Below, in pieces: positions 28,184 to 37,377 of a stretch of 64,000 nucleotides of DNA; within the stretch, counting starts at the first letter, position 1; every line of letters begins with the position of its first letter. A model generated the notes under the pieces. That model saw only the letters and a list, made by a program, of their open reading frames with translations, made no database searches and was not told where the DNA came from. The translations under genes were made by a program, and so were the position numbers. The stretch covers positions 62,001-126,000 of the forward strand of contig NZ_JAJGMW010000009.1 of NCBI RefSeq assembly GCF_020782115.1, read 5' to 3'. Source of the DNA: Leeuwenhoekiella parthenopeia (GTDB lineage Bacteria > Bacteroidota > Bacteroidia > Flavobacteriales > Flavobacteriaceae).

Positions 28184-29610
28184 TAAAAATCGAAATAGGC
28201 TTTCGCATTATTGTAACTGATGTCTGCAATGATTTTGCCCACAAGATCCATATCCTGAGGCAACTCGCCGGAAGCCATCTCGCGACCAAACAAATTGCAT
28301 AATACTCTTCTAAAATACTCATGACGGGGGAATGAAAGAAAGCTTCGGCTGTCTGTCAACATACCTACAAAACAACTTACAAGTCCCATATTTGAAAGGG
28401 CATTTAGTTGCTTTTCCATACCGTCCTTCTGGTCTAAAAACCACCAGCCTGAACCCCACTGCACTTTACCTTTGATGCTTCCGTCATTAAAATTACCAAT
28501 CATCGTGGCAAATACTTCATTATCTGCGGGATTGAGGTTGTAGAGTATGGTTTTGGTGAGTTTATCGGTACTATCCAGACGATTTAAAAAAGCCGATAAA
28601 GCTTCCGCCTGAGCATAATCGCCGATAGAATCCCAACCGGTATCGGGACCTAATTGCGCCAGCATACGTTTGTTGTTGTTTCGCAAAGCCCCTAAATGAA
28701 ACTGCTGTACCCAGCCTTTCTCGTGGTAGTTTTCGCCCAGAAATACCAAAATTGTGGTTTTAAACTGCTCTGCTTCCAGGTGGGAAAGTGCTGCGCCATC
28801 GCGACGCTTCGCGAAAATCTGACGCACTTCCTTATCGGTTGCAGGAGCCCAGGAGAGATTATTCAAACCGTGATCACACAACCTACATCCATTTTTATGA
28901 AAGAAATCAATGCGCTGCTGCAAGGCCTCTTTTAAGCTATCATAATCTGTAATTGCCACGCCTGATACTTCGGCCAGCTGATCGAGATAGTCGTTGTAAT
29001 TTTCGGCATCTATGAGGATGGCTTTATCCGGGCGAAAAGCAGTACTCATCGTAAGTCCTGCCTTTGAACCGTCGTATGCCCGGTGATGATCAAGCGGGTC
29101 TAGCGGATCTTCGGTAGTGCAAACGGTTTCAACATTCATCTGTTTTAGGAGACCGCGACATGAGTTTTCAGGCAACTGCAACTGGCGGTTGATCTCTTTG
29201 TAGATCTCAGATGCAGATTGCTCGTTTAACAATTCGTCTACATCAAAATAGCGCTTGAGTTCGAGGTGCGTCCAATGAAACAATGGATTGCGTAACGTAA
29301 ACGGAACAGTTTTAGCCCAGGCTAAAAACTTCTCCTCGTCAGAGGCTTCCCCGGTGATGTATGCCTCGTCAATACCCAGAGCACGCATCGCACGCCATTT
29401 GTAATGATCGCCGTATAACCACACCTGTGTAATGGTCTCAAACTGCCGGTCTGCTACAATTTCTGCAGGCGGCAGGTGGTTATGATAGTCTATAATAGGT
29501 CGTGGCGCTGCGTAGTTGAAGTACAACTCTTCGGCAAAGCGATTTTGTAAAAGGAACTCTTTAGTAATAAAACTACTGCCTACCTTTTTGATATTTTCTT
29601 CTGTTAGCAT
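28183..29610 (-). CDS. uxaC: glucuronate isomerase
   Basis: A 475-residue uronate isomerase of the amidohydrolase superfamily. It isomerises D-glucuronate to D-fructuronate and D-galacturonate to D-tagaturonate, so it serves both saturated branches. Motifs: IIDYHNHLPPAEI near 38-50 with the HxH-type metal site, EDPLDPLDHH near 170-180, FRPDKA, and CRLCDHGLNNLSWAP near 256-270. KVQWGSGWWFLDQKDGMEKQLNALSNMGLVSCFVGMLTDSRSFLSFPRHEYFRR is the conserved C-terminal region. Lies 20 bases after kduD. Confidence 0.95.
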   Translation of the reverse strand: MLTEENIKKVGSSFITKEFLLQNRFAEELYFNYAAPRPIIDYHNHLPPAEIVADRQFETITQVWLYGDHYKWRAMRALGIDEAYITGEASDEEKFLAWAKTVPFTLRNPLFHWTHLELKRYFDVDELLNEQSASEIYKEINRQLQLPENSCRGLLKQMNVETVCTTEDPLDPLDHHRAYDGSKAGLTMSTAFRPDKAILIDAENYNDYLDQLAEVSGVAITDYDSLKEALQQRIDFFHKNGCRLCDHGLNNLSWAPATDKEVRQIFAKRRDGAALSHLEAEQFKTTILVFLGENYHEKGWVQQFHLGALRNNNKRMLAQLGPDTGWDSIGDYAQAEALSAFLNRLDSTDKLTKTILYNLNPADNEVFATMIGNFNDGSIKGKVQWGSGWWFLDQKDGMEKQLNALSNMGLVSCFVGMLTDSRSFLSFPRHEYFRRVLCNLFGREMASGELPQDMDLVGKIIADISYNNAKAYFDF

Positions 29611-29630
29611 ACGTATTTTTCGATTGGTTC

Positions 29631-30392
29631 TTATCTGCCCATCCAGCCGCCATCTACGGTCATAACGGTACCGGTCATATAATTGCTTGCGGGCGAGGCT
29701 AAAAATACCACAGGACCTTTAAAATCTTCCGGTTCACCCCATCTGCCTGCCGGAATACGGCCCAGAATAGACGAACTGCGCTCAGGGTCATCACGTAAGG
29801 CTTCGGTGTTGTCTGTAGCAATATAACCCGGCGCGATAGCATTAACCTGCACACCTTTACCGGCCCACTCGTTAGAAAGCGCCATGGTTAACTGCCCAAT
29901 GGCACCTTTAGATGCTGCGTAGCCGGGAACGGTGATTCCGCCCTGAAAGGTAAGCAATGATGCCGTAAATATGATTTTACCGCTGCCTCTTTTTATCATT
30001 TCTTTACCCAACTCCCTGCTGAGGATAAACTGGGCGTTTTGATTGACTTCGATCACTTTATCCCAATACGCGTCGCTGTGCTCTGCGGCGGGCGCTCTTA
30101 AAATGGTACCGGCATTGTTGACCAGAATATCTATGGTTGGATTCTCTGCTTTAACCTTCTCAATAAATTTGTAAAGGGCTTTACGGTCTGAAAAATCACA
30201 TTGATAGGCACTGAATTTCTTTCCTGTTGCGGTAACTGCTTTTTCGATATCTGAGCCCGAAATTTCTAAGGACGCCGAAACCCCGATGATATCTGCTCCC
30301 GCTTCGGCAAGTGCTTCGGCCATTGCGAAACCTATACCCCGTTTACAGCCGGTTACCAATGCTGTTTTACCTTCTAAACTGAATAAACTCAT
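29631..30392 (-). CDS. kduD: 2-dehydro-3-deoxy-D-gluconate 5-dehydrogenase
   Basis: A 253-residue short-chain dehydrogenase: TGCKRGIG at 14-21 binds NAD(H), NNAG at 92-95, catalytic Ser145, and YAASK at 158-162. It starts MSLFSLEGKTALVTG and ends TVMTVDGGWMGR, both typical of KduD. It reduces 2,5-diketo-3-deoxygluconate (DK-II) to KDG, the last step for unsaturated uronates. The start codon overlaps the kduI stop codon by one base, fitting stepwise action with KduI. Confidence 0.92.
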   Translation of the reverse strand: MSLFSLEGKTALVTGCKRGIGFAMAEALAEAGADIIGVSASLEISGSDIEKAVTATGKKFSAYQCDFSDRKALYKFIEKVKAENPTIDILVNNAGTILRAPAAEHSDAYWDKVIEVNQNAQFILSRELGKEMIKRGSGKIIFTASLLTFQGGITVPGYAASKGAIGQLTMALSNEWAGKGVQVNAIAPGYIATDNTEALRDDPERSSSILGRIPAGRWGEPEDFKGPVVFLASPASNYMTGTVMTVDGGWMGR

Positions 30393-31225
30393 TATTTTAA
30401 ATCTTCAGGTGAGACGCCGTCCATATCGCCATAATCCATGTTTTCGCCTGCCATCCCCCAAATAAAGGTATAGTTTGAAGTCCCGGCACCGGAATGTATA
30501 GACCACTCGGGCGAAATAACCGCCTGATGGTTTTTCATAAAAATATGTCGGGTTTCATCGGGCTGACCCATAAAATGACTGATGGTCTGGCCTTCTTCCA
30601 GATCGAAGTAGAAATAGACTTCCATTCTGCGGGTGTGGGTATGCGCCGGCATGGTGTTCCATACATTGCCTGCTGCCAGCTCGGTCATTCCCATTTGCAA
30701 CTGGCAGGTATCAACCACGCTGTTTACTAAGAGTTTGTTGATCACCCGTTTGTTTGAATATTTGGTGTCGCCAAGCTCTACGATCTCGGCTTCCTTTTTC
30801 GTTACTTTTTTGGTAGGATACGCGTGATGTGCAGGAGCCGAATTGATGTAAAAATAGGGTTGCTCTTCTGTGGCTTCAAAAATCACTTCTTTAACGCCCT
30901 TACCTACGTAAAGCGCTTCTTTATTGCCCAATTCGTAGACTTTGCCGTCAACGGTGACCTTTCCTTTTCCACCTACATTGATGACCCCAAGTTCTCTGCG
31001 ATCCAGAAAATGTTGAGCCTTAAGATCATCTATTGGCTCAAGTTTTAAGGCTTTGCTTACCGGAAACGCACCTCCCGCGATATAGCGATCGTACATAGTA
31101 TAGGTAAGGTTGATTTCATCTTTTACAAAAATGGAAGGGATTAAGAAATGCTCCCGAAGCTCCTGAGTGGTATAGCGTTTTACATCTTCCGGATGGTGGG
31201 CGTATCTAAATTCTGATTTTGTCAT
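30392..31225 (-). CDS. kduI: 5-keto-4-deoxyuronate isomerase
   Basis: A 277-278 residue bicupin isomerase converting DK-I to DK-II from lyase-released unsaturated uronates. The start at 31225 (MTKSEFRYAHHPEDVKRYTTQELREHFLI) is chosen because it gives the usual KduI length; an in-frame ATG at 31273 would add 16 atypical residues and overlap the leader hairpin. The C-terminal metal-binding cupin is seen in MPAHTHTRRMEVYFYFDL, with later Glu and His residues in GQPDETRHIFMKNHQAVISPEWSIHSG. First gene of the ten-gene uronate operon. Confidence 0.94.
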   Translation of the reverse strand: MTKSEFRYAHHPEDVKRYTTQELREHFLIPSIFVKDEINLTYTMYDRYIAGGAFPVSKALKLEPIDDLKAQHFLDRRELGVINVGGKGKVTVDGKVYELGNKEALYVGKGVKEVIFEATEEQPYFYINSAPAHHAYPTKKVTKKEAEIVELGDTKYSNKRVINKLLVNSVVDTCQLQMGMTELAAGNVWNTMPAHTHTRRMEVYFYFDLEEGQTISHFMGQPDETRHIFMKNHQAVISPEWSIHSGAGTSNYTFIWGMAGENMDYGDMDGVSPEDLK

Positions 31226-31242
31226 GGTGTGTTTTTTAAAAG

Positions 31243-31260
31243 ATTTGATTCTTATCAAAT
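31243..31260 (-). promoter_or_regulatory. inverted repeat in the kduI leader
   Basis: ATTTGAT and ATCAAAT form perfect 7-bp arms around a TCTT loop, between the -7 element and the kduI start codon. It could be a second operator or a small leader hairpin. Confidence 0.4.
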
Positions 31261-31263
31261 TTA
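31256..31263 (-). promoter_or_regulatory. candidate -7 element of the uronate operon promoter
   Basis: TAAATTTG on the minus strand matches TAnnTTTG exactly, about 31 bases upstream of the preferred kduI start. No TTTG -33 box is visible at the normal distance; that position is occupied by the palindrome 31278-31296. Confidence 0.5.
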
Positions 31264-31277
31264 CAAATCTCAATTTT

Positions 31278-31296
31278 AAATGTAAAATTTACATTT
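31278..31296. promoter_or_regulatory. 19-bp perfect palindromic operator upstream of kduI
   Basis: AAATGTAAAATTTACATTT has perfect 9-bp arms around one central base. It covers roughly -20 to -40 relative to the kduI -7 element, overlapping the -33 region, so a bound protein would block the promoter. A related 19-bp site lies upstream of uxuB at 19332-19350. The regulator is not proven; the LacI protein at 19560 is the simplest candidate. Confidence 0.65.
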
Positions 31297-31378
31297 TAAA
31301 AGTCTTTATGTTTAGCGTTTTGATATCCAAATATAACCAGGGCTTTACCGAAGCTTATCCTGCACTGTAGGGTATACC

Positions 31379-32383
31379 TTATTCCAGGGTTCCTTCAGAA
31401 TCCAGTGTGGCCAGCTTAGCTGTAAGATCTGCCTTGAAGGCTTCTTTAGATTTGATTCCTTCCTTTTCCTGCTCCCAGGCACTTAGAATGTAGTACGTCT
31501 GTGTTTCCGTAGAAGGATTAAAAACCACCAAATGATCGTGTGGCCCTTGGGTAGTAGCAGCCTGTGCGGTTTTGTAAAAAATCGCCATCCCGAGCTGGTC
31601 GTTTTCACCGGCAAGGCTTTGCTTGCCGTAGGTGGCGATATAGGCCCAGTCTCCACTTTCGCTGGTAGCCTGCATTAATGGAATATCTTCAAACTTAACG
31701 ATGCCGGTGGCAAGACCCTCAAATTCAACACCGGGAGTAAGCTCTGCCTTTAAGAAACGGTCTTCCGGAAAAATACTGATGGTTGATTTTAGATCGGTAA
31801 TCACATCTCCGGTCTTCCATCCTTTATAATCTATCGTAACACTTGATTTTGAATCTGAATTATCCACTTTTACCAGCGTTTTTTCGACCTCATCAAAATG
31901 CGCGATGGTATCTGCCGTAAACCTGCCGTAGCCACCAATGCCCATTGATTTTCCGGCTTTTAAAATATCCTGCCCCCAGGGTGCATTGTTGTGGTAGGAG
32001 TCAAAACCATCCTGCCCCACGTAAGGTAAAACCAGCGTATCTACTTTTTTTCCGAAAATATCAATCGCGTTTCTCCAGTCTAAATACAAGCGATAAGCGA
32101 TTTGCTTGTTTTCCCATCCCGGACCTTCGTAGCGAATAAACCAGGAATGATCTGTGTGCTCTTCAGGAAGGTCTAGTTCATCAACATTTACAAATTTACC
32201 GCCCTGATATTCGCGGGATTCAGAACTCCAGTTCCCACCTTCTTTAATTGAAATTTCGGCGTAGGTGGCAGGAATCTCTTTAACCTCTTGCGCCGGTTCG
32301 TCCTGAGTAGTTTTGTTCTCCTGATTTTTACACATCGTAAACGTGGTAAGGATGCAGGCTAAAAGAAAAAGCTTTGATTTCAT
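31379..32383 (-). CDS. DUF4861 domain-containing protein
   Basis: A 334-residue exported protein, probably a lipoprotein: the N-terminus MKSKLFLLACILTTFTMCKNQE has a lipobox-like TFTMC with Cys18. The rest is the DUF4861 domain (SWFIRYEGPGWENKQIAYRLYLDWRNAIDIFGKK, VLPYVGQDGFDSYHNNAPWGQDILKAG). The reaction is unknown; family members are found in polysaccharide-utilisation loci for uronate-containing glycans, and the beta-rich, tryptophan-containing domain suggests carbohydrate binding or catalysis. It lies upstream of the kduI operon on the same strand, but the kduI promoter and palindrome between them suggest separate transcription starts. Divergent from the SusCD operon. Confidence 0.8.
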   Translation of the reverse strand: MKSKLFLLACILTTFTMCKNQENKTTQDEPAQEVKEIPATYAEISIKEGGNWSSESREYQGGKFVNVDELDLPEEHTDHSWFIRYEGPGWENKQIAYRLYLDWRNAIDIFGKKVDTLVLPYVGQDGFDSYHNNAPWGQDILKAGKSMGIGGYGRFTADTIAHFDEVEKTLVKVDNSDSKSSVTIDYKGWKTGDVITDLKSTISIFPEDRFLKAELTPGVEFEGLATGIVKFEDIPLMQATSESGDWAYIATYGKQSLAGENDQLGMAIFYKTAQAATTQGPHDHLVVFNPSTETQTYYILSAWEQEKEGIKSKEAFKADLTAKLATLDSEGTLE

Positions 32384-32475
32384 AGATCTGTATTGATAGG
32401 TTTACTAAAATCGATAAGGTTTATAGATTTTGGGAACTCAAGTCCCTTTTTTAACATTCTGTAAAGTAACAAAAA

Positions 32476-32489
32476 TGTAATCGATTGCA
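32476..32489. promoter_or_regulatory. candidate LacI-family operator upstream of the SusCD operon
   Basis: TGTAATCGATTGCA is a near-perfect even palindrome with central CG, one pair deviating, the usual form of LacI-family operators. It is preceded by AAA, giving AAATGTAA, the same half-site as the kduI palindrome, although the centre spacing differs by one base. It lies between the DUF4861 gene and the FAS1/SusC operon. Confidence 0.5.
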
Positions 32490-32676
32490 AAAATTTGTTG
32501 TGAGATTACCTCATCTATTGCCAGAATATGTGCAATTCGACAGTATTTTTAGTTGTAGACATCTCAATCAAATCAGTAACTGATTGACTCTTAGCACAAA
32601 AAATATTTTGATAGAAATTTGAAAAATACTTGAGTAAAGCAGGTCAGAGCAGGACACTTAACTTTCATTTAACATA

Positions 32677-32684
32677 TAAATTTG
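32677..32684 (+). promoter_or_regulatory. candidate -7 element of the FAS1/SusCD operon
   Basis: TAAATTTG matches TAnnTTTG exactly, 75 bases before the first start codon. No TTTG -33 element was found at the normal spacing, which could mean an activated promoter. Confidence 0.45.
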
Positions 32685-32759
32685 ATTTCGAATATGCTTC
32701 TAGGACGGTTTTACTACATCGAAATAGTAGGCACTAACTAAATTTTTAAGTAAAAACTC

Positions 32760-34997
32760 ATGAACCGAACTTTACTCAAAAAAACCATTCTTTTAATTTT
32801 TTGTGCAATCGTTTTCGCAGCGTGCAGCAGAAGTGAAGTTGATGAATACTACGAGCGGCCGTCTGATCTGGAACCCCCAATTTACCAAACTTTGGAAGCT
32901 CAGGGAAATTTCACCAACCTAACCACCTTAATTGAAAAAGCAGGTTATAAAGACATTCTCAGTAAAGCCGGTTACTGGACGATGCTTGCTCCTAACGATG
33001 CTGCTTTTACCACTTTTTTTCAGGAGCAGGGTATTGCCAATGTAAATATGGTAGATTCAGTAATGGCTGCAAAAATTGTTAGATATGCTCTGATTTACAA
33101 CGCATTTCGCACCGACCGCCTATCAGACTACCAATCGCGTTTAGGCTGGGAAGAAGATAATGCCTTTAGACGCCGTACTGCTTATTACGATGGATTTGTA
33201 AAGAAAATGGTTAATGGCAGCGAAATCGTTATCGCCGGCTCTAACAGAAACACAAATTTAAGCGGAGAATCCTACATTCCCGGTGATAATAACAATAAAT
33301 ACATCACCTACTTTCTGGAAGACTTTATGAGCGCTGCAGGCCTTAGCGCTTCAGACTACAATTACTTCTTTCCTTCAGAAAATTATACCGGTTTTAATGT
33401 ATTAAGCGCTGAAGCCCAGGAAACCAATATAATTGCTGAAAACGGAGTCATTCATGAGGTTGACCGGGTATCCCTTCCCCTATTGAATCTGGATCAAAAG
33501 CTGGAGGAAAGCTCCAATTACTCACTCTTTAGAAGTTTTCTGGAAAACAATCTTGTGCAATATATATTTGACCAGGACGCCACTACAACTTACCAAAACT
33601 TTACCCGAAATAGTGATCCTGTTTATGTAAAAGTTTATGATGCAGCACTCTCCTTTTCTCCGAATAATGAAAATTACTTAAAGGAAGAAGACAATGATGG
33701 CCAGGCTGAAGCCTATACCCTTTTTGTACCTGAAAATGCAGCCTTACAACAATTTGTAGATAACATTTTACTTAAAAACTACGCTTCACTACAACAGCTT
33801 CCTAAATACGTTTATGAAGATTTTATAAATGCACATATGGTGCAAAGCGCGGTATGGCCATCGCTGCTGGCTAGCTATAATAATGAGCTGGGCGAAGAAA
33901 TACGTATAGATCTTAACAGTGAAGTGCGCGAAGCAGAGGTATTGAGCAACGGCTTCTTTTACGGCACGACGGTAGTACAGGAATCTAACCTGTTCTTTAG
34001 TGTGTACACTTCTGCTTATCTGGATCCTGAATTTACACTGGCGACCCGTTTATTTAATGACGGTTCAGGTTTTCGTGAAATCATCAGTAATCTTTCGAGT
34101 CAATACACCTTGTTTTTGCCCTCTGATGAAGTGCTGGCCGATTTAGGTTTTGGTTACGATATACCTACTTCTTCCTATACCTATACCGATCCCGCCACAG
34201 GAAATGTGCTGCCTGCAAATATCGCCCGATCCAGACTTTTACGAGTGCTTTACAATGGTATTGTGCCAACCCCCAATGGCGAATTGGATGACCTTTCCGG
34301 TTCCGGAATCATACGCTCAGGAGATTTTGACCTTCCCGGAGAATACATTAAATGGGAAAACGGCCAGGTGTTTGCCGCCGGTAATGAAGTCTCTGGTCAA
34401 CGGGTCACTATTTTAGGAAGCGAAGACCAGCGTAATGGCCGCACCTATTATATAGATCACATTCTAGAATTTAGTGAAGAAAATCAGGGACGCGATTTAC
34501 AACTTCTGGCTCAGGAGCCCGGCTCAGAATTTGCAAACTTTTACAATTACCTCAATAACTCGATAATTTACGATCGAAATTCTGGAGCAATAGATGGTAT
34601 TGAACTGGGAACCTCTTACACGTTTGTGATCCCTAATAATGCGGCTATCGTGCAGGCTGTACGAGATGGCAGACTACCCGGAGATCCTAACACCGGCGTA
34701 CCCAACTTTAACCCTGGTCCACAGGGTCAAAAAGATATTGTGGCAGATTTTATACGCTATCACATTCTTGCCACACGCACCGCCTCAGATGATGGTTTGA
34801 TTAATGGTCTTACCGAAACCTTACTGCGTGATGGTCTGGGCGAAAAAACCTATGTAGATGTGAGCAGCGCTCCAGAGGATCTTTTCTTTACCGATTCTGC
34901 AGACCGAATCGCCAATTACATTCCGGCTTTTAGCAACAACCTTGCTGACCGAAGCTTAATTCACCTTGTTGACAACTATCTTTTATATACAGAATAA
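32760..34997 (+). CDS. fasciclin (FAS1) domain lipoprotein, first of the uptake operon
   Basis: A 745-residue lipoprotein (FAACS, lipid-acceptor Cys22). At least four FAS1-like units are suggested by repeated motifs: NLTTLIEKAGYKDILSKAGYWTMLAPNDAAFTTF at about 50-90, GVIHEVDRVSLPLL near 230, YTLFVPENAALQQFV near 325, YTLFLPSDEVLADLG near 450, and TSYTFVIPNNAAIVQAV near 625, ending with IHLVDNYLLYTE. FAS1 domains bind ligands or partners outside the cell. The gene precedes a SusC gene by one base. In this place it may act as a surface glycan-binding or SusC-associated protein; no enzyme motif is seen. Function inferred from position only. Confidence 0.8.
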   Translation: MNRTLLKKTILLIFCAIVFAACSRSEVDEYYERPSDLEPPIYQTLEAQGNFTNLTTLIEKAGYKDILSKAGYWTMLAPNDAAFTTFFQEQGIANVNMVDSVMAAKIVRYALIYNAFRTDRLSDYQSRLGWEEDNAFRRRTAYYDGFVKKMVNGSEIVIAGSNRNTNLSGESYIPGDNNNKYITYFLEDFMSAAGLSASDYNYFFPSENYTGFNVLSAEAQETNIIAENGVIHEVDRVSLPLLNLDQKLEESSNYSLFRSFLENNLVQYIFDQDATTTYQNFTRNSDPVYVKVYDAALSFSPNNENYLKEEDNDGQAEAYTLFVPENAALQQFVDNILLKNYASLQQLPKYVYEDFINAHMVQSAVWPSLLASYNNELGEEIRIDLNSEVREAEVLSNGFFYGTTVVQESNLFFSVYTSAYLDPEFTLATRLFNDGSGFREIISNLSSQYTLFLPSDEVLADLGFGYDIPTSSYTYTDPATGNVLPANIARSRLLRVLYNGIVPTPNGELDDLSGSGIIRSGDFDLPGEYIKWENGQVFAAGNEVSGQRVTILGSEDQRNGRTYYIDHILEFSEENQGRDLQLLAQEPGSEFANFYNYLNNSIIYDRNSGAIDGIELGTSYTFVIPNNAAIVQAVRDGRLPGDPNTGVPNFNPGPQGQKDIVADFIRYHILATRTASDDGLINGLTETLLRDGLGEKTYVDVSSAPEDLFFTDSADRIANYIPAFSNNLADRSLIHLVDNYLLYTE

Positions 34998-34998
34998 G

Positions 34999-37377
34999 AT
35001 GAAGCAAAAAACTACCCATATTCTTTATTGTTTCTTATTGACCGTATTACTCGTCGGTAACTTTTCGCTTCAGGCTCAGGGATCTGACCTGGTAGTGCGG
35101 GGAACCATTACAGACTCCAGTAATGGTCAACCCATTCCCGGAGCTACCATTGCCGAGCAGGACGCCGAAAACCGAACCGTAAACGGAGCTATTTCAGACT
35201 TTGACGGAAACTTTGCGATGCGCATCAAGAATCCTAATAACAAACTGGTATTTTCAACCCTGGGTTATACTTCGCAAACCATTCCCTTAACCGGAAAGGC
35301 TTCTTACAATGTGAGTCTAACTCCTTCTGTTGATGAACTTGACGCCGTAATGATTTCCGTAGAAAAACAGGTAGAAAGCGGTTTGCTTAACATTGCCGAA
35401 CGCAACCAGACAACCAGTAATGTGACCGTAAAAGCCAGTGAGGTTGAAAACACCCAGGCTGCTTCTATAGACGAGGCGCTTCAGGGTAGGGTTCCCGGGG
35501 TTGATATCGTTGCAAACTCAGGTGATCCCGGTGCCGGAATGCAGATTCGTATACGAGGTACCTCATCAATTTCCGGCTCTTCAGACCCGCTTATCGTCGT
35601 TGATGGTATGCCCTATGAAACTTCAATCCCTCAGGATTTCAATTTTGGTACTGCAGATCAGCAGGGCTATGCCGCTTTACTGAACATTGCACCTTCAGAT
35701 ATTGAAAGCATTACCATTTTAAAAGATGCCGCAGCGACAGCCATGTGGGGATCACGGGCTGCAGGTGGTGTTTTGGTAATCAATACCAAGCGCGGTGCAG
35801 TAGGTAAACCTAAAATTGGATACAATTTTACCGGTACGTACATGCAGCTTCCCAATACCATCCCCATGCTTAGTGGTGATCAATATTCTCAATTGATACC
35901 TGAAGCGGTGATGAACCGGGATGGGGTACCTCTAAATACCCTTACCGTAAAGGAGTTTCAGTACGATCCGCAGGAAGTGTACTGGTTTAAAAATTACGGA
36001 AATAACACAGACTGGGTTGAGGCCATTTCACAAACCGGCCTTACGGGGGAGCATGTGCTTTCACTACAGGGAGGTGGCGAAAAAGCCCGCTATTTTACTT
36101 CTGTAGGCTACTACGATTCTAAAGGGGTTACAAAAGGAACCGGTTTTGAACGTATTAATGGAAGATTAAACCTAGACTATATCGTATCAGACCGTATTCG
36201 GTTTAGAACAGATATTGCCTACACGCACACCAATACCGAACGTAATTATGTAAATACCTTTGGCACTTCAGATCGCGACAGACTTAGAAGTGTTGCCTAT
36301 ACCAAGATGCCAAACATGAGTATTTATGAATACGACGATGTGGGCGACCTTACTCCTAATTATTTTTCACCAGCTATAAATATTCAAGGTGCCTATCCCG
36401 GCACCTATAACCCGGTAGCTCTTGCAGAATATGCAAGTAATACTCAGGTAGGTGATCGCATTGTACCTCACTTTAATCTTCAGGTAGACCTCATACCTAA
36501 ACGATTAATTTCCACATTTGACATTCAGTTCGACTTCAACAGTACCAAGGCAAAAGCTTTCTTACCACAAAACGCCACCGGCCGCCCCTTTACCGAAACA
36601 GTGGTCAATCAGGCTTCAGACGCCGATGTTGACATTGCCAGCATCACCTCAAAAACTAACATTATATACACCCCCGATTTAGGCAAAGACCAAAGTCTGC
36701 AGGCTCTGATGAGTTTACAAACCAATGATTTCAGGTATGAGTCACACCAGGCTTTAACTGCGAATACTGCGTCCTCTTTACTTACAGACCCATCGGTTCC
36801 GTCAAGAACTCAAAATTCTGACCTGAGATTGTACACCAATAACAGCCAGGCCAGAAGTGTCGCCGGGTTGGTTAGTGCCCAATACAGCCTGCTCGACCGT
36901 TATATTGTCAACGTAGGTCTTCGGGCAGATGGTAATTCTAAATTCAGCGCAGACAACCGCTATTCACTTTTCCCTTCTGTATCAACGCGATGGAGGGTTT
37001 CCGGAGAATCCTTTATGGATGGTTTAGATTTTATTGATGACCTGAGTCTTAGAGCAAGCTACGGTCAATCTGGAGGAACGCCCAGATACGATTACCGTTT
37101 TTTCAACATCTACGGAAACTTTGATGCTGAGTATCTGGGTCAAAATGGTGTATATCCACAAAATATACAGCTTGATAATTTACGTTCTGAAACCCTTACC
37201 GGTAAAAACCTGGGCTTAAACCTTCAGCTTTTTGACAAAAAAATTCAGCTTGATGTAGATATTTATCAAAACCGTACCACCAATCTGCTCTTCGAAAATC
37301 TGGCTATCTCTTCAGTTTCAGGTTATGGCAGCGTATCAGATCAAAACGTGGGTACCATTGACAATCAGGGTTGGTAA
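34999..37377 (+). pseudogene. SusC/RagA TonB-linked outer membrane receptor, N-terminal part (interrupted)
   Basis: The ATG at 34999 (MKQKTTHILYCFLLTVLLVG) follows the upstream stop codon by one base and gives a clear signal peptide. Then come a carboxypeptidase-regulatory-like domain (VVRGTITDSSNGQPIPGATI at about 34-110), the plug (EALQGRVPGVDI, DPLIVVDGMPYE, ILKDAAATAMWGSRAAGGVLVINTK) and most of the beta-barrel. The frame ends at TAA 37375-37377 after TIDNQGW. The same frame continues with IGLYTTPYKSDKW for another 302 codons of typical SusC barrel. A single GAA-to-TAA change would explain it. As sequenced the receptor lacks its last strands and would not insert properly. Confidence 0.85.

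Larger units (their letters stand above)
32384..32759. other. divergent regulatory region between DUF4861 gene and FAS1/SusCD operon
   Basis: Non-coding, AT-rich. It contains a candidate LacI-type operator (32476-32489) and a perfect -7 element (32677-32684), listed separately. No other structure stands out. Confidence 0.6.

Noticed and set aside
31226-31273. Longer KduI start at 31273
   Set aside because: It would add 16 residues not typical of KduI and place the start inside the leader and upstream of the -7 element.
37375-37377. Stop codon recoding in SusC
   Set aside because: TAA is not known to be recoded in this group and other genes here use TAA as a normal stop; a nonsense mutation or read error is more likely.
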